Program-made: the position numbers and the translations under genes
Assembly: GCF_032854445.1 (NCBI RefSeq)
Contig: NC_088301.1
Location: 59,162,512 to 59,226,511, forward strand
DNA from: Liolophura sinensis
Lineage: Eukaryota; Mollusca; Polyplacophora; Chitonida; Chitonidae
Length of the DNA stretch: 64,000 nucleotides
Direction of reading: 5' to 3'
In this document: in pieces, positions 61,001 to 64,000 of the stretch
How positions within the stretch are numbered: position 1 is the stretch's first letter
Layout of the letters: the number at the start of each line of letters is the position of its first letter
Notes under the pieces: model-generated
Databases searched by the model: none
The model's input: only the letters and a program-made list of their open reading frames with translations
What the model was told of the DNA's origin: nothing

Positions 61001-63793
61001 AGATGAGGTAATGCCAACTAATGAAGTTAACCCGGCTTACTATTCAGTAAAAGGCCCTAGTCCAACTTTTTCTGAACTGAAATATCCTTAATGTTCAAAC
61101 AACTCATAACAGTATGTACTGGGCATTGAATTAATTTGTTTTACAACCACTTGTCTAAGCAATATCTGAAGAACTGATAGGCCGATCTTCACCTATTCTG
61201 TGTTGAGGCTTCATTGATATAATATTGATATGTCTGTCTAATCATTTGTTGTTTTTATTTTGACATCTTGGCATTGAATAACCTTTACTGTGCTGTGTCT
61301 CCACACATACAGCTGCTGGACCCAGTGTATTCAAATTCATTTTGAAGATTAAGGCCTTAAAACTGATTACTTAATGGAAGACCCCCCACTCCGTTAATCA
61401 GTATTTCGACATTGTAGCAATACCATATCCATGCAGTATCACCACTACGTTTGTAGTGGACAATATCTTGAGAACTGTTGGGCAGCTTGGGCATTGTTCT
61501 GATCAGGATAAAAGCCCAATGATCACCTCATTATGCAGACACAGAGACTGTATCTTTCCTGGAAGTTATTGGTTTCTTGTCTACCTACATGGCACACAGT
61601 CACCATTTTTGAGTACTGTGTAAAATACAAATTAAGAAAGCAGCTGAACAGTTTATCAGAACTTTTCCTTTCTGTGTCAGGTAAAACAAATATGCGCTCA
61701 GAAATCAGTTCAGGAGCAGCTGATTCAAGAATACAACGCCATTGGGGATAGGCAGTTACAGCTCAAGTTGGAAAACGATGAAGTAAGTAATTTTCGAGAC
61801 TGTTTCTTTGGACAGAATGTTACAAATTCCTTCTGCCGCAGCTAAAATAACAACTTCATATGTGTGCAGCAGTTATTAGCACATAAACAGCTATCCTATG
61901 ATTCAATTCTACAAACATTGATTGCAGTAGATTTGGATGTAGATACAAGAGTCCGTATATTAGTGAACATTATCATACCCATGTATGTCGGTGCATAGTT
62001 TCTCTTTGATTTGTGATTTTTTGTCTCAGTGTCCAGAAAGTCGCACACCTGTGTTCATGTATGTATGTACATGTATATCAGAAAATATCAGCGATCTTGA
62101 GTTTACCTATCAGCTTGCTTTAGAATCGATACCTGACTGACATGCCTGACCATTATGTTCAGTATCCAATAATGCTGACAGCTGTAATAACAGATATAAT
62201 GATAATGCTACAGACAGTGTAAGGCTTTTGAACTGTTCATTTTTTGTAAATTGTGAATTGGTAAAATCTGCGAATTTACCATGATTTAGCAGTACCAATG
62301 CTGACTTGGTGTAATGAGCCATTCCCCGTCTTTGTCTTTCACTAGATCTGGAAAACTTTGGAAACAGCTGAAAATACCCTCATGGACATGATAAATGTTC
62401 GAGACTATGAGGTGTCAAACTTCTTCCGCGATGACAACATACCCCCCAAATCTCCTCATGAAGCAGCCAAAAAGAGGTCCGATAAAATGGAAACTGAATC
62501 ATTCTATTTGTTGGTAAGGGACAGAGCAACCAAAATAAAAACTTTGTGGTTGTAGATCCAGTTGAAAGTTTTTTAACCAGTTGGAAAGTAGATAATGTAT
62601 GTAGAAAATGTCATAAACAGCTTTTATTTGAAATTCTTGTAAAATGAAGAATTTACCAGTATATTTTTATATTTTTATTTACCAATGTAAAATATATTTA
62701 AATTACAAGAGTACAAAAATACAGTCCTTTTGTATGATGAAAACAAAAATTATGGAAATTCTGAAAACAAAAACAAGATGAATTTGATGAATTCAGTAGC
62801 TGATGATATGTTTATCATGCATGTGTTTCAGAAATTCAAAGACTACACCCTCAGTTGCAATCGTCTTGCCAGGTTACAGGCTAAATGCAGTGCAATAGCC
62901 AAAGCTCTTGGGGAGAGTAAAGTTTCCCCAACTGGGGCCAGGTGAGTCTTCAGCTAAAGGAAGGAATAATAGCATGATACCTCTAGCAAATTCAGAGGTA
63001 TATCCCAATCTTTTTAAGACATATTTGTGATAAGAAGACTGAAGCTTAATTGAAGTTCATCAAAGGCTTGTCGTGACTAAATTTTTCTGAAAATGTGTTT
63101 AGATATACCAGATGGCCTATTACAAGATAATACACAGCATATTTTGGTAATCAGATTCCATAACAAAAAACAAGAAAAAGTACTGTCAGTCCTGTTGTTA
63201 AGTTGGTAAGGTTAAAAAAAAATGATATCTGTGCATGATGGTAATAAATTATGTTTATGCATCATAACATGTGTATATCGTAACATGTATGTATACCCTT
63301 CTGTTACAGACCACCATCATTACCTCCAAATAAGCCAAAGAAACGAAGGATAGGTAGAGCGCCATTAGTGGGACAGCCCAAGTTATTTGGTGGCAGCTTG
63401 GAAGAATATCTAGAGGTACCATAAGTATAATGCTTAATGATATCTTTATTCATCTTTATAACCTCATAATTCCTGTGACTCATCTGTGAGCAGATCTACA
63501 ATTTTCTAGAGACTCTGTCTTGAACATCGCTCAGTCTGCTTATTTATGGAATTCTGTTTATCAGGAATACCAACAGCAATTTTACATTTTTTGCTGTAAA
63601 ATGTTATCAACTCTGTAATTATGTCCGGAGGATCTGTACTGTACTGAATAAATATAAATACAGTACATGCACAACATTGAATAAGATGGCAGTTCTGTAC
63701 AGTAGGCTAAAACTGTTCTCCTTTGTTTCTAGGCCACAGGTACAGAGATACCACTGGTAATGAAAAGCTGTATAAGGATCATAAATCTTTATG
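24910..63793 (+). CDS. SRGAP: srGAP-family Rho GTPase-activating protein, 3' end outside window (whole locus)
   Basis: Twelve coding exons (one alternative first exon plus exons 2-12) encode an srGAP-type protein. Known family role: an inverse/extended F-BAR domain dimerises and bends plasma membrane, a RhoGAP domain inactivates Rac/Cdc42-type GTPases, and a C-terminal SH3 binds Robo and actin regulators, coupling Slit-Robo signals to protrusion and cell migration. Seen here: exons 2-12 join in phase to 486 codons with family landmarks in the right order, namely IRQQL-EQLKCL at the start, SEYSKNLEKL, a CW-LL motif, KARNDYLL, FEFQP, ETESFY and IPLVMKSCIRIINLYG, the first helix of RhoGAP. The GAP arginine finger and SH3 must lie beyond 64000. 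Two alternative first exons are plausible (24910-25015 and 46418-46535). Vertebrate ARHGAP4 shares this architecture, so the exact paralogue cannot be assigned; the srGAP/ARHGAP4 family itself is secure. Introns 2-11 are roughly 0.3-3.3 kb; intron 1 is 5.1 or 26.7 kb depending on the first exon. Confidence 0.95.
27829..27869 (+). other. (GT)n plus G-run cluster, potential G-quadruplex
   Basis: A (GT)n tract is followed by G-runs of 4, 5 and 11 and a final GG (GGGGTAGGGGGTTGGGG and onward). This gives at least four G-tracts with 1-2-base loops, the classic intramolecular G-quadruplex pattern. The function is unknown. Confidence 0.7.
29850..30030 (+). repeat. Unclassified interspersed repeat, copy 1
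   Basis: It shares an ordered series of blocks with 54609-54770: GCATTTTTAGAGGAAAATAA, then CTGAAACTTA, ATTTTTCT-TAG, CAAAACATCTTT, TAAGAATC and AAATTTTAGG-type ends. Both copies lie on the same strand and differ by many substitutions and small indels, so they are old. No inverted ends or tRNA-like boxes were found. Confidence 0.65.
33313..33944. repeat. Minisatellite C, 32-bp unit
   Basis: About 20 copies of a 32-bp unit, CACACCTTAGAGGGCGAATG plus ACAGGAAACATG, with CCTTGG/CCTTAG and GGCGAA/GGCAAA variants. Several units (about 33459-33475 and 33610-33690) lack the ACAGG block and are 27 bp. Overlapping minus-strand frames up to 172 codons (33134-33652) and 78-82-codon frames are artefacts of the repetition. 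Confidence 0.95.
33945..35048. other. Spacer before the THAP-like frame
   Basis: No exon recognised. The last ~150 bp before the THAP-like ATG are somewhat richer in CpG and carry a CRE-like TGACATCA (near 34945), which would suit a decayed promoter or 5' region, but this is weak. Confidence 0.4.
35049..35294 (+). pseudogene. Incomplete THAP-type zinc-finger reading frame
   Basis: An 81-codon frame starts MVCRSAHGCKNRSSKNHG and continues VSFFKLSNDL, then KKMWIHGTRRK and FIPTKQSQI. The first ~51 residues line up with the N-terminal half of a THAP DNA-binding domain (THAP1-like pattern: C-x4-C followed by KNR, VSFHKFP, a central Trp, then FKPTK-S-IC-EHF). Here the first Cys pair is spaced C-x5-C, and the second zinc pair (Cys-x2-His after the SQI position) is absent: the frame goes on without similarity to a stop at 35292-35294. 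THAP domains occur in cellular transcription factors and in P-element-type transposases. Either this is a decayed copy, or it is a 5' exon with an unrecognised donor; no good GT lies at the point where similarity ends. It lies in the spacer/intron between candidate exons 1a and 1b. No function is claimed. Confidence 0.55.
35295..41299. other. Intron 1 (isoform a) or spacer, middle part
   Basis: No coding exon recognised. A strong acceptor-like tract (TTTTCTCTCTTTCTCTCTCTAG, AG ending 37740) is followed by a GTAAAA donor-like site 22 bp later, but the resulting micro-exon has no support. It holds an (ATT)n tract near 39125-39143 and a SINE tail at 40132-40188. The 35300-36900 part is less AT-rich than its surroundings, without an identified cause. 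Confidence 0.5.
40132..40188 (+). mobile_element. SINE 3' fragment, + strand
   Basis: It matches the SINE tail module: GTATAAGTGAAATATTTTTGAG, then AACGTAAAATACC and AATCAAATAAATAAG. It is truncated at the 5' end just after a GGCC-like remnant (AAGCCAG). A possible 7-bp duplication, TTAAATT (40107-40113 and 40189-40195), is too short to be sure of. Confidence 0.75.
41300..41487. mobile_element. MITE-like element copy 2
   Basis: A 188-bp element flanked by TA (41298-41299 and 41488-41489). Its ends are CTGTACTTCTCTTAAAGTTAAG and CTTAACTAGGTGAAGTACAG, imperfect inverted repeats of each other and equal to the ends of copy 1. Internal blocks AACACATGAAGGCCTTAAAA, GACACTTTTGAT and AAGCAAAATGTGTCACT are shared with 13861-14075. 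Confidence 0.8.
41490..43295. other. No supported gene
   Basis: Two medium frames (96 codons + strand at 41913-42203; 118 codons - strand at 42473-42829) have varied, non-repetitive translations but no domain I recognise and no supporting splice context. Otherwise this is AT-rich spacer. Confidence 0.45.
43296..43398. repeat. CATGCACATGC-type tandem repeat
   Basis: Tandem combinations of CATGCA, CATGCTACATGCTG and CACATGC, including a perfect ~21-bp duplication (CACATGCTACATGCTGCATG). Much of it alternates purine and pyrimidine. The 75-codon frame at 43232-43459 (Cys/His/Met-rich) arises from it. Confidence 0.85.
43560..44000. repeat. AT-rich tandem repeat, five units of 84-100 bp
   Basis: The anchor TTCCTGTAAGCCTG recurs at 43587, 43681, 43781, 43865 and 43962, each followed by CTTTATTAGGAGATTAAC and an ATAATAATA-rich spacer of variable length ending in ATCCATTTATATATATTCC. 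Unit length differences come mainly from the AT-rich spacer. Confidence 0.92.
44001..45339. other. No supported gene
   Basis: Spacer with mixed composition. A 92-codon minus-strand frame (44068-44346) is not recognised. Nothing else stands out before the GC-richer promoter-like region. Confidence 0.45.
45340..46417 (+). promoter_or_regulatory. Probable promoter and 5'UTR region for exon 1b, with YY1-like element
   Basis: This stretch is visibly less AT-rich than its surroundings and has more CpG (for example around 45375-45425, 45930-45965 and 46140-46190). At 46144-46155 it carries AACATGGCGGCC, matching the AANATGGCGGC consensus bound by YY1, which in animals usually sits close to transcription starts. 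The ATG in that element opens ten codons and then a phase-1 donor-like GTATGC (GT at 46178), so it could itself be a very short first exon. No TATA box is evident. The promoter call rests on composition, this motif and proximity to exon 1b. Confidence 0.45.
46418..46535 (+). CDS. SRGAP: Candidate alternative first coding exon 1b of srGAP
   Basis: An open frame with in-frame ATGs at 46418 and 46457 ends in phase 1 at a good donor (TTAG|GTAAGA, GT at 46536). An in-frame TGA lies at 46397-46399. From the second ATG the peptide starts MPSRSYYSLFSC and ends in the acidic segment PEEEYSETPHIL. Joined to exon 2 at 51685 it gives G+AT = Asp, so the junction reads HILDIRQQL. Vertebrate srGAPs have an EY-rich segment and then (E/D)IRAQL at this exon boundary, so this exon fits the family better than exon 1a. 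Intron length would be 5.1 kb. The start is undecided: the 46418 ATG adds 13 residues, while the 46457 ATG has G at -3 but C at +4. A YY1-type element about 270 bp upstream supports a promoter here. Confidence 0.6.
46536..51387. other. Intron 1 (isoform b)
   Basis: An AT-rich intron with no internal coding exon recognised. A ~50-bp pyrimidine-rich tract ending in CCCCCAG (about 47279-47331) resembles an acceptor, but the sequence after it meets TAA at once in one frame and shows no similarity. There is a T-run at 50279-50290. Confidence 0.55.
51388..51684 (+). repeat. Minisatellite D, 42-bp unit, merging into the exon 2 splice acceptor
   Basis: Units start (GTTGCT) at 51388, 51430, 51470, 51512, 51554, 51596 and 51648. 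The typical unit is GTTGCTCCTCTCTTAG, TTATAAACTCTG, TATTTGTGTTCTGT. The last two units end in acceptors: TTGTATTTGTGCTTTCTAG|ATATT (AG at 51639) and TTGTATTTGTGTTTGTAG|ATATT (AG at 51684, the true exon 2 junction). Most units also contain their own pyrimidine tract plus AG (CTCCTCTCTTAG). The array thus seems to have grown from the splice-site region itself. Confidence 0.92.
51685..51868 (+). CDS. SRGAP: srGAP exon 2: start of F-BAR helix bundle
   Basis: The acceptor is TTTGTAG|AT at 51684 and the donor CTCAG|GTATGC at 51869. The exon enters with two bases of a split codon and leaves in phase 2. It encodes IRQQLNEQLKCLDYKLETQ, then EYFRRRADVESEYSKNLEKL. This matches the first F-BAR helices of srGAPs (family pattern IRAQL-EQ-KCL, FFRKKAEIE-EYSRNLEKL). 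The boundary just before IRQQL is the same as in vertebrate srGAP genes. It follows directly on a 42-bp minisatellite that duplicates its acceptor. Confidence 0.95.
52513..52645 (-). mobile_element. 5'-truncated SINE, - strand, with target-site duplication
   Basis: On the minus strand it reads CTGCGGATGGTCGTGGGTTT, CCCCCGGGCTCTGCCC, TTTCCTTCCACTCTAATGCC, GGCCGCCGTCATATAAGTGA and the AATATTCTTGAGCATGAC-GTAAAACACCAATGAAATAAATA tail in consecutive blocks. It is flanked by perfect 10-bp repeats, TCATGTAGTA (52503-52512 and 52646-52655). It lacks the tRNA-like head, as expected from incomplete reverse transcription. Confidence 0.9.
54609..54770 (+). repeat. Unclassified interspersed repeat, copy 2
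   Basis: Related to 29850-30030 through GCATTTTTAGAGGAAAATAA, CTGAAACTTA, ATTTTTCTTATAGGAT, CAAAACATCTTTTTAAAATC and TAAGAATC. It is preceded by an A-rich stretch. It lies inside intron 2 in the gene's orientation. Confidence 0.65.
55195..55351 (+). CDS. SRGAP: srGAP exon 3: F-BAR, CW-LL segment
   Basis: The acceptor is TTTTGCAG|A (AG ends 55194) and the donor AAAAAG|GTCAGC (GT at 55352). The first base completes an Arg codon split with exon 2; the exon ends in phase 0. It encodes PEQFSTYTCWQHLLDITKKQ, then a histidine/serine segment, SICNNQMVQRLNDIVDN and QRIVKK. The CW-LL motif followed by a helix ending in a Lys pair is typical of the second long F-BAR helix in srGAP/ARHGAP4 proteins. The GTCAGC donor departs from the GTRAGT consensus, but the translation past it soon meets a stop and loses similarity. 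Confidence 0.95.
55352..58282. other. Intron 3
   Basis: A 2.9-kb intron between phase-0 exons. It has a pure A24 run at 57073-57096 (with GGTT before and GGAA after), which lacks a recognisable retroelement body beside it. No other structure is seen; the 79- and 88-codon frames (57635-57874 +, 57006-57272 -) are not recognised. Confidence 0.8.
58283..58345 (+). CDS. SRGAP: srGAP exon 4: short F-BAR exon
   Basis: A 63-nt exon of 21 codons, phase 0 on both sides, with a strong pyrimidine tract and acceptor (TTCTTGTTTCAG|TGC) and donor AGAGT|GTGAGA. It encodes CREIGAESHDDIMQVLTSLQS, shown here as two parts: CREIGAESHDD and IMQVLTSLQS. It aligns with the srGAP segment KEVGQQLQDDLMKVLNEL. Being an exact multiple of three, it could be skipped without a frameshift, though that would break an F-BAR helix. 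Confidence 0.92.
59319..59474 (+). CDS. SRGAP: srGAP exon 5: F-BAR helix with basic coiled segment
   Basis: The acceptor is GATTCTGCAG|GCA (AG ends 59318) and the donor GAGAAA|GTAAGT (GT at 59475). The exon has 52 codons, phase 0 on both sides. It starts AMRTYHVYQGESKQAEMKLQ, matching the family pattern MKTYH-Y. A Gln/Lys-rich, coiled-coil-like part follows, ending SLERQIEK. Vertebrate srGAPs carry a longer, Ser-rich variable insert here, so this copy is compact. The reading frame stays open for 24 codons past the donor, to a weak second GT at 59547. Confidence 0.94.
60108..60236 (+). CDS. SRGAP: srGAP exon 6: F-BAR core, KARNDYLL
   Basis: The acceptor is GTTATTTGCAG|AAA and the donor ATGGAT|GTAAGT. 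The exon has 43 codons, phase 0 on both sides. It encodes KQAKYSENKLKALKARNDYL, then SIEAANAAINKYFSDDLSDL and MD. It is one of the best conserved blocks of the family (vertebrate RQAKYTENKLKAIKARNEYLL and HDLSDLID), and the single strongest piece of evidence for the gene assignment. Confidence 0.97.
60661..60696 (+). mobile_element. Very short SINE tail insertion in intron 6
   Basis: GTACCGAGTATAGTGTAAAA followed by CTCCAGTCAAATAAAT matches only the last ~36 bases of the SINE family tail. It is bracketed by near-identical 12-13-bp repeats, ACATTTTATCAA (60649-60660) and ACATTTTTATCAA (60697-60709), which look like a target-site duplication. Confidence 0.7.
60786..61007 (+). CDS. SRGAP: srGAP exon 7: F-BAR, FEFQP segment
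   Basis: The acceptor is TGTTCACAG|TGC and the donor GATGAG|GTAATG. The exon has 74 codons, phase 0 on both sides. It begins CMDFGYHNSVGRAMLMYLSV, matching the CCDLGYH-SL-RAL family pattern, and continues with a helix containing LNKCITDLDSRADKQKFMEI. It ends with NNAVFMLPRKFEFQPCRGDE, matching the family motif NNVFCPP-KFEFQPH-GD. It covers the last long helix of the F-BAR core and the start of the C-terminal extension special to srGAPs. Confidence 0.97.
61681..61782 (+). CDS. SRGAP: srGAP exon 8: F-BAR extension
   Basis: A strong acceptor (CTTTTCCTTTCTGTGTCAG|GTA) and donor GATGAA|GTAAGT bound 34 codons, phase 0 on both sides. It encodes VKQICAQKSVQEQLIQEYNA, then IGDRQLQLKLENDE. This aligns with the srGAP pattern of (L/I)CAQ-PVQ-EL followed by a helix ending in K-ENEE. 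The first codon, GTA, directly after the AG could be mistaken for a donor, but the frame and similarity fix the boundary. Confidence 0.95.
62346..62513 (+). CDS. SRGAP: srGAP exon 9: F-BAR extension, ETESFY
   Basis: The acceptor is GTCTTTCACTAG|ATC and the donor TTGTTG|GTAAGG. The exon has 56 codons, phase 0 on both sides. It encodes IWKTLETAENTLMDMINV, RDYEVSNFFRDDNIP, a Pro/Ser/Lys linker (PKSPHEAAKKR) and METESFYLL. The ETE-FY motif before the last helix and the DYEVS segment (vertebrate EDFDVS) are family landmarks. The Ser/Pro-rich loop is shorter than in vertebrate members. Confidence 0.95.
62832..62941 (+). CDS. SRGAP: srGAP exon 10: last F-BAR helix
   Basis: The acceptor is GTGTTTCAG|AAA and the donor GCCAG|GTGAGT. 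The exon enters in phase 0 and leaves in phase 2. It encodes KFKDYTLSCNRLARLQAKCS, then AIAKALGESKVSPTGA. It matches the srGAP pattern KMKEYL, ITKLQAKHDLL and TLGES, the end of the extended F-BAR domain. The Arg codon is split with exon 11. Confidence 0.95.
63310..63415 (+). CDS. SRGAP: srGAP exon 11: basic linker to RhoGAP domain
   Basis: The acceptor is TTCTGTTACAG|A and the donor CTAGAG|GTACCA. The first base completes Arg; the exon ends in phase 0. It encodes PPSLPPNKPKKRRIGRAP, then VGQPKLFGGSLEEYLE. The Pro-rich and Lys/Arg-rich part is a flexible linker with a possible nuclear-localisation-like cluster (KPKKRR). The (R/K)LFGG-(L/M)E segment stands immediately before the RhoGAP domain in srGAP/ARHGAP4 proteins. 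The donor GTACCA is weak, so alternative splicing here is conceivable. Confidence 0.92.
63733..63793 (+). CDS. SRGAP: srGAP exon 12: start of RhoGAP domain
   Basis: The acceptor is CTTTTGTTTCTAG|GCC and the donor TTTATG|GTGAGT, phase 0 in and phase 1 out. It encodes ATGTEIPLVMKSC and IRIINLYG, the first RhoGAP helix (family pattern IPLVVESCIRYINLYG). The following exon, which should carry the GIFR-(V)SG loop with the catalytic arginine, is not found before 64000, so the gene is cut by the window edge. Confidence 0.95.
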
Positions 63794-64000
63794 GTGAGTA
63801 GTAAGACTTTATGGTACCACTCACAGTTAGTAAATAATAATTGTTTCTGGGAGTTCTGATTGGCTGAAGTATTTGAAATGCCCCATGTCTTAAATGAGAA
63901 GGGGAGGGAGCACCATGTTCAGCCTTAATCATTTTACTGAGGTTTTAAGGAAATACACAGTTTGTCTGTTTTTTATGATGGGTCACATGAACTGTTTTGA
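63794..64000. other. Intron 12, 5' part, cut by window edge
   Basis: Sequence after the exon 12 donor (GTGAGT). No further exon appears before the window ends; the next expected exon carries the RhoGAP arginine-finger loop. Confidence 0.8.

Larger units (their letters stand above)
58346..63732. other. Introns 4-11 (between exons 4 and 12)
   Basis: The introns are 58346-59318, 59475-60107, 60237-60785, 61008-61680, 61783-62345, 62514-62831, 62942-63309 and 63416-63732. They are AT-rich, with pyrimidine tracts before each acceptor. Apart from a SINE tail at 60661-60696, no gene or element is recognised within them. Confidence 0.85.

Overview
This is eukaryotic genomic DNA: AT-rich, intron-dominated, with GT-AG splice junctions, long repeat-filled spacers and no operon-like gene packing. 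The SINE copies (tRNA-like A box at the head; tail resembling GTAAAACACC-AATCAAATAAAT), the very frequent ACATGTA/TACATGTA motif and the protein sequence of the one clear gene suggest a marine invertebrate, most likely a mollusc or another lophotrochozoan. That taxonomic call is an inference.

One protein-coding gene is well supported, on the + strand: a SLIT-ROBO Rho GTPase-activating protein (srGAP family). Eleven consecutive coding exons (51685-63793) join with consistent reading phase into about 486 codons. They cover nearly all of the extended F-BAR domain, a basic linker and the first residues of the RhoGAP domain. The gene runs off the right edge before the catalytic arginine loop. The shared second exon needs a phase-1 donor upstream, and two good candidate first coding exons provide one: 24910-25015 (basic, Ser/Arg-rich N-terminus) and 46418/46457-46535 (acidic N-terminus, restoring the Asp/Glu usual at this junction in the family). 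The second lies next to a relatively CpG-rich stretch with a YY1-type ATGGCGGC element. I therefore read the locus as a gene with alternative promoters.

Layout: 1-568 minisatellite A (about 47-50 bp units with E-box-like palindromes); 569-24909 no gene I can support, but a 25-bp minisatellite (8184-8522), a TA-flanked MITE (13861-14075) and two SINEs in opposite orientation (18124-18310 and 18441-18700, the latter with perfect 13-bp target-site duplications); 24910-25015 candidate exon 1a; 25016-46417 spacer or intron 1 with an interspersed repeat, a 32-bp minisatellite (33313-33944), an incomplete THAP zinc-finger reading frame (35049-35294), a second MITE copy (41300-41487) and two further tandem repeats; 46418-46535 candidate exon 1b; 51388-51684 a 42-bp minisatellite that runs into, and seems to contain duplicates of, the exon 2 splice acceptor; 51685-63793 exons 2-12.

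The most unusual item is this splice-site minisatellite: it creates a second acceptor exactly 45 nt upstream, in frame and without stops. I saw no convincing tRNA or rRNA gene, no CRISPR array, and no evidence of a wholly new multi-gene system.
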